Positions 45,127-57,661 are shown, numbered from the stretch's first letter. The stretch: DNA of 64,000 nucleotides from Hymenopellis radicata (GCA_015501595.1 JADNRX010000054.1:62001-126000), one strand, 5' to 3'. The notes: generated from the sequence alone by a model not told the origin. Made by a program: numbers and translations.

Positions 45127-45911
45127 AGTTGCCCTTGCTTGAACAGATAACATTCAATAGAAATTCAATAGTATGGACTTAGATTAATGCCCCTGTGGTT
45201 GTATGTGTTATTCTTGCGCGCTTTGTATTGACGGTATACTTATAGTGGACTCGTGTCCTTGGTGCCCGAACGCAGCTCCCAACTCCGACGACCGCTCTTC
45301 GTGCGTCTCTCGAACGGGTTTGGACCAGAATGTCTCGAGACTCATCGTTCGTCAAGTGAGGCTAGTACGCACGTTTAGCCTGATTGAATATTTAGATCTC
45401 CGATCACCTCAGCCTTTCCGAAGCCGGTAAGTACTTCTTTGTGGCGCAGTTAATGATCGACATCGGGCAGAATTCTGCGGAGCTTTTAGTGCCCCATAGA
45501 GCAACGATCCCTAGAGGCGCTTCCTTCTTCTACGCAGGGGACGGGGACACTCGGTACTTCTAAGGCCTTCAACTTTCTGGTCCCTTCAGGCAACTTGACG
45601 GATTAATGATCCGCGAGGAAGCACCTTCTTCATAATCCACAGAATAGTATTCAAAATAATCTTGATAAACGACGCAGCAAACCGTGAAGATTTTCGGCCG
45701 AGTATGTCTATAGTAGAATATATATGTAATGTCAAATTCCAAGTCATATGTCCTTCAATCTACAATCTAAAGTGGAACCATTCCCTCGTCGTCGAGTGCA
45801 TATCTTCAGACCAGTGAATAAATGCTCTCTTTCGAGAGAAACCGCGGATAAGACTGTGTATGATGTCCATCAGTCGCAAGATAGAAGCCAAAAGAAGTAA
45901 CCTCACCTCAA
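45127..45911. other. Intergenic, nothing recognised
   Basis: Short ORFs only. AT-rich around 45640-45780. Confidence 0.4.
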
Positions 45912-46199
45912 TTAAGAGCTCTCCATCGGCAAGGGCCTGAACTGCCTCGGGTGGACGCGTTGCATCGTCCTCCTGCTGACCGACTCGGCATCCGACTCGC
46001 TCTGGGCCGGCGTCGTGTTCCTCCCAACATGCGCATGCGCACCTTGACTAGACGGAACATACTCCCGCCCAGTATCGCGCTCAAAGCGGGAGAGGCGCAT
46101 ACCACGTGGGACGTGGTTGTACCTGCGCGGGATGGCGGCGCCGTTCGCGAGTGCAAGCATAACGAAAATGATGAGTGGGGCGAGGCTGTAGTTGCGCAT
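45912..46199 (-). CDS. Small secreted protein (95 aa) with dibasic sites
   Basis: ATG 46199 begins a clear signal peptide (MRNYSLAPLIIFVMLALANG, likely cut after GAA). The mature part is basic and polar, with RR and RMRLSRFERD-like stretches, and has a single sequon NTT. There are no cysteines in the mature part, unlike typical small secreted cysteine-rich effectors. The RR pairs could be Kex2 sites. No family is recognised. Confidence 0.5.
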   Translation of the reverse strand: MRNYSLAPLIIFVMLALANGAAIPRRYNHVPRGMRLSRFERDTGREYVPSSQGAHAHVGRNTTPAQSESDAESVSRRTMQRVHPRQFRPLPMESS

Positions 46200-46686
46200 T
46201 GTGGTTTGGTAGGTTGGTGTTGAAAGGAGATAAAGACGGTTGGATAAAGCGGGAGGAAGAGGAGGGTGTAGACAAGACCGTACTTGCTAGGGTGAGCGCG
46301 AAGGTGAGAACAAGACCAAGCTTGTTGAGGAGGGAGGACAAGACCAAAGCTCGTCGGGGATGAAGGCTAGCTTGAAGATTCTATGTTCTTTGGAATGTCT
46401 TTTATCTAGGACGAAATCATGATGATGGCAACGTTGCAGATAGAGACCACCGAGGCCGCTGATGGTGACGGAGGAGACCATCATCAACGTCGGGAACGGC
46501 GCGGGCGACTGATGAGCGACACCTAGTTAGACCATGACGACAGCCGTTGATCATCACGCGAGTTCACGACGAAGGCGGAGAATATGAATACATATTGCTT
46601 AATGTTACATACCGACCCATAGAGAATTGTAGAGCAATCAGCGGAACACCTGCAACCTTCACCAAGGTACCAGAAGTCGATCCTCA
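46200..46686. other. Intergenic, nothing recognised
   Basis: 5' flank of the small secreted protein gene and 3' flank of PSMD10. No gene seen. Confidence 0.4.
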
Positions 46687-47952
46687 TTATGCAGGTCCAC
46701 AAGATTCGACGACATGCTGTTTAGCACGGCGCTGTTCGACTCCTCCCACGCCCTGCATATCCTCCGGCGCTTCACCATCCTGGTTGAGCTGTACGATAAA
46801 CATGAACCGTGAGTGATAGTATGCGGTCAGCCGCCAAAACCGCACTTACTCGGCCTCTATCAGCTCCTGCTTCGATGAGCACCACAGCCGCCTCAGCGTG
46901 GGCCGAGTCCATTGCCAGGTGTAGTGGAGTGTTACCTGCAGCCGAACTAATCATTTGAAAGATCTACGATAGTGCTTGCAATGCGTACCAACGCGATCCG
47001 CCGGGTTGATGCGCGTCTTGTTTGGGGGCTGGGAAGACTCGAGGAGAAGGCGAATAAAACCCACTGATCCGGTGGTCGCTGCCCGATGCCTAATGTATGT
47101 AAAGATCAGAAGACGAACGAGACATGAGTTTCAATATAGACGGCACGTACAAGGGAACCTGGCTTGCCTTATCTTTGGCGTTGATCTGGACGGGCTTGTT
47201 AACGATGGGGGTACGCAGAAGCAGAGGCGCACTTACATCGGCACCCCTTGCTATCAGGAGCTTTCCAATCTGGTGTGAAATTGAGTACACATTGCACCCG
47301 GTCGGTGGCGATGGGGATGACAACATGCATCCAACGCACCTCAAGTCTAGACTTGGAAGCGGCGTAGTGTCTGGGAGAAGTTCACATTCCGTGTGAGCTG
47401 ACTGATCCGAGGAGATTCGAAGAGATCGTGCCTACAGTGGTGTTATTCCTTTGCTATTCTTCCTAGTAAAGCATTGTGAGACCTGTGAAGAGCGACGGAT
47501 TAGGCAAAGCGGACTTATTAACGTCTGCCCCCGCCCCAACGAGTTCAAGGGCGACATCTTCATTCCCAGCGCTCGCTGAATGACGTTTTAATGTCTCCAA
47601 ATACGTGGGATGCCTCTCACATACCAGCGATATGGAGTGGCGTCCAGCCGCTGTTGTCCGGGAGGTCTAGAGACGCTTTCTGGTCGATCAGATACCTCGT
47701 AATTTCGAGGTTCCCCGAGGAAGCGGCCCAATGAAGAGGAGTTCTTTCGTCCTAGACAGAAGTTCGGTTGACTTGCCTGCGAATGCTGTGACTCTTACCA
47801 CGTCGAGTGCATTGACCAGTTTGGGGTTTTCACTGATCAGTGCCCGCAGAAGACCAACTTGATCTAGAAGAGCGGTCAGCTATGGGTTAACACATTTTCG
47901 GATGCGTTTACAGACTTTGTTGGGCTGCATTATGAACAGACAATGTCGACAT
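46687..47952 (-). CDS. PSMD10: PSMD10/gankyrin-like ankyrin protein (Nas6), 26S proteasome assembly chaperone
   Basis: Binds the Rpt3 ATPase and helps assemble the 19S regulatory particle. ATG 47952 (MSTLSVHNAAQQ) opens a gene split by about nine short introns. Consecutive ankyrin units are VGLLRALISENPKLVNALDV, DERTPLHWAASSGNLEITRY, NSGWTPLHIAASAGNEDVAL, SKGITPLHYAASKSRLEIGK, KDKASQVPLHRAATTGSVGF and VGNTPLHLAMDSAHAEAAVV. The C-terminus ends QHVVESCGPA, with the stop at 46687-46689. The order and spacing match gankyrin, and the joined length of about 234 residues is normal. All splice phases fit and no breaks are seen. Confidence 0.9.
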
Positions 47953-49850
47953 GATGTTTCGAGGTAAGTGAGTACGCGTCCATGATCGGCATTTGATTGC
48001 CGATCTAACATAAGCGATCGGGGGTTCAAACGAGTGTGGGAGTCATTTTCCTTCCTTCACAAAATGTGGTGAGTAGCTGCGAGGTTCACTGTGTGCAGCG
48101 AAATAAACGTTCAAATTATAGTATTTTTTCTTGGCGACCTGCTTGAGAGAGAGATACAATGATCGGCATCCGCATCGCCACCACGTGGTCATATTCTCTT
48201 TGCATTCTTCCCTCATGTCTTTAAGAATCGAAAAGCTGGTAATTGGTAACGCGTCTCATTCACGAAACGGGGTGACTCTCTACCCTCAATATCAGCTTCC
48301 ATTTACTTCCCGCGCAGCGATCGCAACTAGACACAACACGCCGTTGACGTCTGAACCACTTGGGCGGTACGCGATGAGCTAGGGAATTAGGAAGCACTCA
48401 CACGTCTGTGAAGATGGTGACTTCTTCGCAGGAAATGAACTATTCAATGGCACCGTCCGGGCTGAACAGAATTCCCACCCCATCCTCGCTTGGTTGTTCC
48501 TGCCCGCGTCAAGACAGCGGCCTCAAGGCGCTATCAACGTAGGTGCATCCACATTTACCTCCAACTGTCTTTGACTGGTCTTCTCAAAGAAGTGCCATGT
48601 CACGCCACGGACGTTCGACCACACAACCGACCTGGGTTTAAGCTCGATTCCCCCTCCGCCGTCTTGTAATTCGTGACGGCTCATAATGTTTACAGGAGCG
48701 GAAGTACTTTTACGTCCTGTCGCAGCACAGTTGTTATAACATACACTTTTAGGTCGGACACCTGGACATCGTAGAAGGCGGCAAGCTTCTACATGTCTCA
48801 TGCCATGGCATTCTGGCAACCCCGCATCCTTATTCCTCGGTAATTGGTTGCCCGCCTTCTACTCCACGAATACCCCGATGACATGTTTCGACGGTGAATG
48901 GCCGGATTGGAGACTAGTAACCGACTAGTCCTACGATAGCGCACCGTTTGTCAATTGGGTCTGTTCTTCTGACCTCCATTTATTCAATGCGCCATTTTCC
49001 GTGTGCGCCTTGATCTAGCACGCGGGCTTTCGTTTTTGCAAGGACAGCTCCGGATCTAGTTCCCGGGTGTGGTCAACGCTGAACATATCATTCCTGCGGT
49101 TTCTAGGTTCAAGGCACTTCTGGATTATCTGTGAGTTAACGTCGTCTGTCTAAAAGCATGGACTGCCTAAATGCTTTTCAAGGGAAATCAACGTTAGGCG
49201 CCAGAGCAAAAGGTAAGTTTGTATCTACGCGATTTTCTTTACCATGACGTTAGTGAATCGTTCTCAGTTGGGTTACCTACGTGCCTCCTTACTCCGTCGG
49301 ATGCTACTAAGCGCATGTTCGCGTGCTGGCGTTTATATGCGCGCCCAATCCCTTCTACCTAGACTCGTCAGAGGGAAACCACTCAGTAGATACACTGCTA
49401 TTATGGTGTGTTAGTTTACTTCAATCTACGAGACGGTGACTTCGCGTTTCTTACTGTCTTTACATGCATCCGGGGTAAGTATGCCTTTGACCTCAACTTG
49501 AAGTTTATGTGAAGGGCTTCGAGTTCGGATTGACCGCTCGAAGTTCTTGGTATCGGGATTTTGCGTCCGTTGGGCCAATTTCCGATATTGGCGGCTACGC
49601 GTCGTGCTTCTCGTCGAGCCACTGAACTCGAATTCAGTTCGCTGAAGGCAGACTTACAGTCACTAGTCCAATGCGACAATAATAATGCATGTATTACAGG
49701 AACGATGAGAACAAGAACATGTCTACAGCTACGTAACACAAGAAACTTGTAAAGAAAATGGGTAATTTACAGTGCTAGTATCTACAGGTGCGAATATGTA
49801 ATGATCCGATGTGGGAGAGTCAAGATAGTGGGGCAAGAATGAACATCCCT
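47953..49850. other. Long intergenic stretch, nothing recognised
   Basis: About 1.9 kb with only short, unsupported ORFs on both strands. I saw no transposase or reverse transcriptase motifs and no tRNA that folds. Confidence 0.45.
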
Positions 49851-51462
49851 TCAAGAATCGTATCCTCCGTGGCCCTGGCTCGCAAACGGCGCCGAAGAGT
49901 ATCCGTGGTTGAAAGGTGGCGGAGTCGAAACGTTCAACGAATGATCAGACGCACCTCCCCATGGAGGTCCGTAAGCCGATGAATATGCGACTCCGGTAGA
50001 GGAGTACGTGTTGGAGATAGAGGTTGTCGTGGGTGTGTATGAAGAGCGACAGGAAGTCCCGCGTGTCTCTCGATCGACGGTGCTAGCTTGTGTGTCGTTC
50101 AGGAGCCATGGAAGACGATGCGCGCTCCCTTCTCTGTGGCGCGGCCTTGAGCCGTATCCTCCGTCTGGATCCCGAGGCGTAGCACTGTGATAGGGCCGCA
50201 TGCGAGTGCGCGAATGATCATAGACTCCGGCACTCGAGGAATCATAACGGCTAGAGGGTAAAGAGGTCCACGTCGCATCGCTCATGCTCTCCCGCTTCGG
50301 CGTAGGAAGTGATGGGTGCGACGAGATCGGCGACAGCGTCCACGAATAGTCTTGTCGGGCTGGAGAAGCAACCCTTGAAATGTCGCTCGCCCCGGAAGAC
50401 CATCGGTCGGTATTGCGGTGATACGAGGAGTCGTGGCCCATTCCACTGTAGCCAGCGCGGAGAATGCGTGTTCTGGGACGTAGGTGTGGATGGGGAATGG
50501 GGCGAATGCGAGAGATGATAAGTAGTCTCCTCCACCTTCGGCTCGATATTGGGCTCAGCGTCCTCAGGCTCCGTCCTTTAAGCTGTTCAATGGGCCGCCT
50601 GTTACGAGGGCCAACAGGGAAGACTTACACAAATCGTGGCTTTCCGTCGGGGCCAATTTCGGTTTTGGGAGGTACGCGAAAATTGGTCAATTGGAAGATA
50701 TGCGGAGGCATATGAAGACTCATGATATCAGCCCGACATGAAGGTCGCTGGAAGGTCGGTGTCAGTCGGAATTCAAGTGGTTTCCTGTCGATGGACATAC
50801 CCTGAGCTTCCCAGAACGAATATCTTCCGACGTGTAATACGAGACAAGGTGGAGGTCGGCGCCTTCGATGGTGACAGTAATTGTCTGGACAAGAATTAGA
50901 CTCGAAGGGAAAGTAACAATTAAAGTATCCACCTTCTTGATGAGACCGTTGGGCTTGAAAGTACCGTGGTCGCTAGGGCTATGTGGAGGGGAGTGGCCCG
51001 TCGTCATTCCCGTGCGTGCGAGGGCTCCTGGACTATCCAGCGGATATGGCTTCTTGCTACCGCTTCGACTGCTTGCACGTTCGTTGATTTCGCGATAGAC
51101 CTAGTGAAGGAGAAGACCATGAGCGTTGACCCATTAAGGTGGATGTGCAGCGCTCACGAGGAAGTTTCCCACTATTCGCGAGGGCGACCAAAGTAAACCG
51201 TCTGGCAGTCCGTTAAACCAAGTGAAGGTCGGGATGTTCGTATACACTCACCGGTCCATCGTTTTATGCTACTTTCGTCAACACTGAACACAAAAACGGC
51301 ACCACTCTTGATCATCGTTCGACGTTCGGTGTCATTGAGGCGGCGCGTAATACGCGGAATGATGCCTTGACGCGCTGCGTGTATCAAACGCAAGGCATTC
51401 AGTGTCGACTCAACATATCCGATGAAAGGCGGGACGTCAGGCGAAGAGGATGTAGCCGCCAT
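49851..51462 (-). CDS. Gti1/Pac2-family (WOPR) transcription factor, with one frameshift
   Basis: WOPR proteins such as Wor1, Ryp1 and Gti1/Pac2 are fungal regulators of morphological switching and development. ATG 51462 leads into the WOPRa box: PPFIGYVESTLNALRL, RRLNDTERRTMIKSGAVFVF and DESSIKRWT. An intron follows, then DGLLWSPSRIVGNFLVYREI. After a linker comes the WOPRb box: KKTITVTIEGADLHLVSYYT, EDIRSGKLR and VPPKTEIGPDGKPRF. The C-terminal part is Ser/Pro/Tyr-rich, as usual. Near 50457 a base is missing between TSQNTHSPR and GYSGMGHDSSYHR, so the frame is broken before the tail, which then runs to 49851. DNA-binding parts are intact. About six introns are inferred. Confidence 0.85.
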
Positions 51463-52825
51463 AGAGTTAGAGGTTGTATGATGGATGGCAAACCTAAGTT
51501 GTGGACCAGTATATAGGGCCGCGAGCAGTTTCGTGGCCAATCCCAGTGCCCCATTTAGCGCGGTAATCAGATTCCGGATCGATACCGTTTGGGCGTAAAA
51601 GCCAGAATCTGGCGGCGTCGGATAGGGTTTACAAAGCTGCAACCTACCGAAAGAGGGGGTTTACCTGACATTTTTAGCGCCACTTCTTCCATCAATCTCG
51701 TCTGGAATCCTTCCCTAGAATTAGCTTTCATTACATTTCTCCTTTACCTCAACACTTCTACGTCTTATCATGAGGCCAGCAGACACGACTCGGCAGGACC
51801 ATCTGCGTCATGCAGTCGAGCTGCTATTCTGGGCTTCCCGAGATTTTCAGTCTTCTGCTCGATGAAGAACTTACGGCATTCCCCGCTGAGGCCGTAACGC
51901 ACGCGATCGAGATGGTGTAAATTGGAGTGCTCTGTTTTGCATCCGAGGTGATCTGGGAAAAAGATGAGATGTAAAATTTTGACTGGTAAGATACTTACCT
52001 GATTGGTGATAGACATGCTGATCGTTCCCAGCGCTTGTTGCATACATTTGACCGACATGGCAGCTGTACGGCAATAGCGCAAGGAAGCGAAGAGCTGTTG
52101 CCTTCCCACAACCGAAAGGTTTCCAGGAATTACGATAGAACATTGAACAAGGAGAGGACTTGGAACGTAGGACTCTGTCTTGACTTTGTCAATATACCAT
52201 ATCAATACGGACCACTATATTGCTCAGGCATACGTACCACAATCGGCCATCTTCGCCCAAAAGCCGCAGAGGGAATCGGGGTATGTAACAGCAACAAACC
52301 ACGGGTTGCCGATGAAATGACTTACCGGTATCTTATTCGCATCGTTCTTCGTGAATGATGGACGCGCGACAAGTTCACTCACGGAAATGACCAAGTGGAG
52401 AATTGGAATCTATTCATCAATTCGTCCATAAGCAACTCCGACATTGATGAACCCGCGGGGTGTGGCTCTGCGCGTTCGGAGCTATCATTTCGAACTTCCA
52501 AGTAATGTACTTCACTGTGGTTTCTGCCGTTCCTCTTTGAGAATGGAATCGAGAACGAAGAAGTTTTCCAGCTAGCATGGCTTTTCCGGTTCTGCCCAGT
52601 TTCCAGATAAAAGCCTAGTAACATAGTGGCAACACGTACGATGGACCTCTAGAGTTGCCTGGGCGTTGGGCAAGAGCATGTCGCAGACGCTATTCTTTGG
52701 TGGGGGCGGTCTCCAGGGTGTGTCGGAAAACCGGGCCGGTGATTTTCGTTTTACAATCACGTTACATTGTCCAACATAGGCCTAAAGAAATACTAGTACA
52801 GAGCGTACACTATAACAAAACGTTC
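51463..52825. other. Intergenic, no gene supported
   Basis: The minus-strand ORF at 51768-52205 has a plausible donor near 51998, but its content does not resemble a known family. The 5' flank of the WOPR gene is here. Fungal WOPR genes often have long regulatory upstream regions. Confidence 0.35.
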
Positions 52826-55171
52826 CTAAGAATCTTTCGATACGACAAATGACCCCTCATATCCAACAAGGCCTGCTGCAGTCATCGTGTCTCGCCAACG
52901 CCCAACCAAATTCTGACCGTGTAGATATCCCTTGAACACCCATTTTCCAAGTGCTGCGTGAGCCGGATTTTTCTGAGAAAAAAGTCAGTCTCGACAGCGG
53001 AGGGTGCGCGCATGAGATACCTACGGGTTGAGACAGAAGAACGACAAGACCGTCCCAAGCCCGAACTCGGCCGACAACGGTATAATGACCCCATGCCTCC
53101 CCGTGCAGATGGCCGGTCTAAATGAGATGAAATCTGTACTGCATACCGGTGTACGAGATAAACTGCACCCACCTCGCCTGTGACCAGAATATCGGCAACG
53201 CCGCTACTTCGTTGTAAGACGGTGTCGACATAGCCTTCGGACGAGGTCGTGGCGTTGAACTGATCTGCCATGTCGCCGACGGGCCCCGACGTATCGACGT
53301 CAATGGGCCAAATCGCTTGATCACTGTCGTCGGCAATCTCCTCGTCTCCACATCCGTCCGACATCCATTCCCGTCGAAGTGCCTGAGTCGCCGATTTGGA
53401 ATAAGTCACATTGGAGAGCCCATCGGGGCAGTACGTATGGTAGCGCACAGTGCGGCGTATATCATTGTCGGGTTCAGAAACGTCTATCGCGCTCTACGAG
53501 GAAAACATCAGTAAATCGCCGCTACGTAAGTAAGAAAAGAAAGTTGAAGCTCACCTCACGCTTCGTGAGACTAAATCCCCGCGGCAACCAGGCATTTAGC
53601 ACGTCGTCACCCTCGTATTCGTCTGCTCCCGGACTGAGCGGTTCGGTCGGCTGCAAGCAGTGGTGCTCCTGAAGGTCCCAGTACAACGGCCTTGCAAGCA
53701 TGCGGACACTGACGGCGTCGACATGGGATTCGCCTTGCAGCATGCGTAGATAGTCATCCATACTCGTGAACTAAGACTGGGTGAGATCCCGCACTAATCC
53801 AGTCAATTACCGATACGTACAAGGAATTGACCGGCCCACCGACCCGTCAAGGATCCTGGTGAAAAGACGACACCTCGTAGTGGGCGGGATGTAGAGAACA
53901 TGTTCACACATGATACCGTGCGGTACCAGTCAGACTCGTACTCCCGAGAATCCGTCAAGTCGGGTTCATGCTCGGACCCCGGGTTCATGAGGTCTTCATC
54001 CCGTTCATCATCTTCATCCTCGTGTGAGCCGCAAGTCACATGGTCGAACGCGTCCCAGGATGTAGGTGTGGGGAAGGGCAGAGGTTGGGGAGATGCAACG
54101 CGCTGTTCGCGATACGCAAGGACGTCCTCCAGCGTCGGACCCTGACGATTGAGAGCTATGGCTGCCGCACGAGTCGGCGGTAATCCGGAAAAGGCATTGA
54201 AATCCCAAGGTTCTGCAGCTCGAACAAGCTCTTGTCTGACCATCCAAGATAAAAGCGCGGCCGCAGTCAAAAGCGGCGAAGACACGACTAGTGGACGAGA
54301 GAAGTGAGTGATCCTCTTGACAGCGGGCGACGGGCCTGAGATGATGGGAGGCATGGGATCGACATTTTGAGAAATTGGTAGATGGAGAAATGAATCTGGA
54401 GCGTAAAGAGAAGGAAACTGTTGATATCTATCAGTCGGCGCTATATGGTCGTGTGAAAACACGTACTTGGAAACCTGCTGCCAAATAACGGTGAAGAAAT
54501 TTATCGGTCCACCACGTCCTGACCGAAGACGATTCAGTCCTGAGTCGGTCTATCACAAGGCTAGTCAGTTGTATTCACATTCAAACGAGCTGCTGGACTA
54601 ACCTTTCGTGCTCATCATCCAAGATAACCACAGGAGTAAGGAGATTGATTCGGTATCGTACACCCGAAACGAACTCGTGGTTGTGAGGGCGGGGAGTTGA
54701 TGTGACACGCAGTGCGAGATGTACTCGGACAGTCCAGCCCATTCCAACTGACGCTCGTTTCGACCGTCATTTTCGAGCATCCTGAATGGCCTAAGTCAAT
54801 GAGCGAGCATTGCACTGAATGACTTACATGAGATAGCATGTCCACATGTCTTCAACAGCGTAGTCTGCATGCCGTCGGACACGCTGCAGCAGGGTAAAGC
54901 GTTTTCTGAGTTCTATCGCCAGGCAGGGAGCAGTGAGCCATCGATCAGAGAGGCGACGACGCGGAGCCTCAATGTCGAATTTGTAGCAGAAGAGTCGAGC
55001 ATAAAGACGAGGGTTGGCCGGATAGGACAATGAATCATGAATCCACCTGCAGGTCAGTAAGAGGGACATTAATCCGGGTAGCAGCCCTAGAAAGGTGTCG
55101 TCCCGTGCGAGAAAGTAATACCCTATCTGCTCCCAGACGTCCATCGGAAACAGGTTGGGGTGGAAAGACAT
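52826..55171 (-). CDS. Large F-box-like protein of the Agaricomycete type
   Basis: ATG 55171 starts with an F-box-like segment: LFPMDVWEQIGYYFLARDDT and GLMSLLLTCRWIHDSLS. It continues LYARLFCYKFDIEAPRRRLS. After an intron comes MLENDGRNERQLEWAGLSEY, then exons with LTAAALLSWMVRQELVRAAE, an acidic stretch (SHEDEDDERDEDLMNPGSEH), MDDYLRMLQGESHVD and VRYHTYCPDGLSNVTYSKSA. The last parts are WGHYTVVGRVRAWDGLVVLL and VGRWRDTMTAAGLVGYEGSF, with the stop at 52826-52828. I know this order of blocks from Agaricomycete F-box proteins. All phases fit and it appears intact. It is probably an SCF ubiquitin-ligase adaptor; substrates are unknown. Confidence 0.75.
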
Positions 55172-55329
55172 CGCAGCAGCGGGGAGAGTGAGTACCCAAG
55201 ACTCCCGTCAAGTAGCACCGGTATTTGAGGGTAACGAAATGCGAAAGTACGAGATGCATCAAAGCGGGGAAGTTTATGAGTACGTGATCGCCGTGGCTTC
55301 TATTTTGGCAGAGGCTCACACAGGCTGAA

Positions 55330-55757
55330 GGACCTGAATATGTGATTGGGCAGTGCTTGGCATGCTTCCCGCCAAATGGGTGGTGGAGCTAATTTCGAGG
55401 AAGTCAGCTTCCAGCCAAGGTCGAACTTGGCGCGACAAGACTCACCGCCGTGCGTCAAGGTCAAAAGCAAGAGGGAAAGGTTCGGATATTACATCCGACC
55501 GCCGCAGGCACATCGGCTTTTACCGGGAGGTTTCTGATTGCCCTGGACGGACCCTGCTCCTCAGTTTGAAATTCGACTGCGATGACATCCTCCGCTTGCT
55601 TAACTGTTGAGAAAATACTATCACAGCTACCACAGTTCAGTGTGTTACACAACCAGAGAAGAAGGACATTCACCGTCTTTTGAGAGGTGCCTCGCTCAAA
55701 TGAGCTCGTGAGCATTTTGACGCGCTTGACACGGATTTCAATCTCAGTCGGCAACAT
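55330..55757 (-). other. Unrecognised minus-strand ORF pair
   Basis: A 98-codon ORF (55461-55757) and a downstream open stretch containing FDLGWKLTSSKLAPPPIWRE, joined by a possible GTGAGT donor near 55451. It could be a gene fragment. No family is recognised. Confidence 0.2.
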
Positions 55758-56740
55758 TCAAGTTCATCGAAGCCCTTTCAGGACATGTGAGTCGGCGTAG
55801 AAGCGACAGTGAGATGAAGTCGGAGCCCTAGAACACTCCGCCGCAGGAATACAGATTTGCCGTGCGCTCGAGAGGCGCCGTGGACAAGATAACACGCCGA
55901 ACTTTCAGCTCGCCTCGGGCTGCACAGGAGTCTCATCAATCAACTCTGACTGCGTGTGAGTGTTCGACGTTCTTCTGAAGGCGTATTCTCAGCAGATATA
56001 TCCGCCTTTTGTATAGAAAGACGTAAGTATACTGGCGAGGAGAAGAGTTCCAGCCTCACACGCCTACCCAAGGAGAAGGGTTCACCGCATGGCTCTTAAA
56101 TGTCGTTACATTCTTCAACTCCAACGCAACTATCGGCGCACTTGGATTGCTCCGTCCCGCGATATTCCGCGAAGCTCGTCAACCAAGCGCAGCAAATTGC
56201 TTATTGGAGACATTGGCCCCTTGTGAGACATTCAGTATTTGACGCCTTCAAGCTCTCTCAGGCTCTACTGTGCGCATCATTGATGACACTGTGTACATAC
56301 GAAAGTGCACAAAGTCTCGTCGAACTTCACAGGGCACTCACAGTACATCAAATTCGAAGGGACATACGTTGATGAACATCAGGATTTGATGTGCGGGATG
56401 TATTACTACAGGTCATCATTTAGTGATCCCCCGGTTCGCGTCTGGACGGCAGCGGGGATACTGTATACCGTGGTCCTGACACGATGTGAACGTATGGACT
56501 GAAGGAGAAACTTCACGTACAAAATTCCATCGTGGTGCTCGAGAATGTAACGATGCCGTCTTAGAGATACACAATGGAATGCCGACTCCCGGAGTCCGGA
56601 CGTGAACGCGCCAACGTCACGAGATGATCGGCGTAGAGCGCCACACAAGCCCTTTTTGATAGACCGTTAAACGATCGCGATCAGGTTAAAATGACATACA
56701 AATCGGGATCACCGAAACAAACGTACGGATAACGCGCGAA

Positions 56741-56836
56741 CAAGAGGTGGCCGATCTCTGAATCGGGGACCAGACAGAAGCCACGCGACGCCATGCGACG
56801 CTCGTGTGGTTTCGCTGATGCGGGTGATGGCCGAGC
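56741..56836 (+). repeat. 96-bp inverted repeat, left arm
   Basis: Perfect reverse complement of 57165-57260 by eye over all 96 bases, from CAAGAGGTGGCCGATC to GATGGCCGAGC. The spacer is 328 bp. Confidence 0.93.
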
Positions 56837-57164
56837 AACGGGTGGGTACGTATACGTGATTCTTTGAAGAGGATGCAGACGCAGTTGACCGTGGCTCGAC
56901 TCGAAAGCAATCCCTCAGATTCCATAATGGTTGAAGGCTAAGTCAGAAGCTGCGAAAGAGTCGAAGAAAGAGTGCACTGAGTGGTAGTAGTTCACAGAAT
57001 GTGCCAGTAGTACTTGAGCCGGAATAAAGTATCTATTAAAAGATATATCTTATACATGTGGGGTATAATCTCATATGCGATGTAGAAAGGCTGTAGATGA
57101 TACTGACTCCAGGGAGTGGGCGAAGGCGAGCAAGCGCAGTGCAGCACACCCACTTGTTTGGGTG

Positions 57165-57260
57165 GCTCGGCCATCACCCGCATCAGCGAAACCACACGAG
57201 CGTCGCATGGCGTCGCGTGGCTTCTGTCTGGTCCCCGATTCAGAGATCGGCCACCTCTTG
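57165..57260 (-). repeat. 96-bp inverted repeat, right arm
   Basis: Perfect reverse complement of 56741-56836. Similarity stops abruptly at both ends. Confidence 0.93.
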
Positions 57261-57661
57261 CGCGCGAAAGCCTATTTTGCCCCATGTGCCGCGCACGCCA
57301 AATTCCTTGCGAGATTTCGTCAAGATATGATAACTAACAGTAAACCGGATCTAACATACGTGCTGCCATCACGAGATCACTTAAAGGCTAACTTAAGTTG
57401 TCAGGGAGATGGATAGATAATCTTCTATGAATAGTTTACCAGGATTTGCAGGAAGGAAGATGACATAGGCGGACTCGAAGGTGTTGATACACTCCTTGAG
57501 CTTGATTAATTGAGTACTGTCAGGTACAATCACTAGTGACAGGGGGAGAACACGTTATGTTTTGTATGCAGGAGGGCGCTAGGAAGTACACAAGCTCCGG
57601 ATGCCTTCATGATAGGGCTAGAGCAGAACTTGCACGGGCATCGATATCAAACAGCCGTAGT

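Larger units (their letters stand above)
55758..57661. other. Gene-poor stretch with a 96-bp inverted repeat
   Basis: Short ORFs only, apart from the inverted repeat annotated separately. Several ORFs that look alike on opposite strands (near 56700-56925 and 57097-57330) are simply the two repeat arms. Confidence 0.5.

Noticed and set aside
47990..48040. Possible tRNA T-arm (GGGGGTTCAAAC)
   Set aside because: No acceptor or anticodon stems pair around it.
56686..57330. Two similar ORFs on opposite strands as a duplicated gene
   Set aside because: The shared part is exactly the 96-bp inverted repeat. Outside it the ORFs are unrelated.
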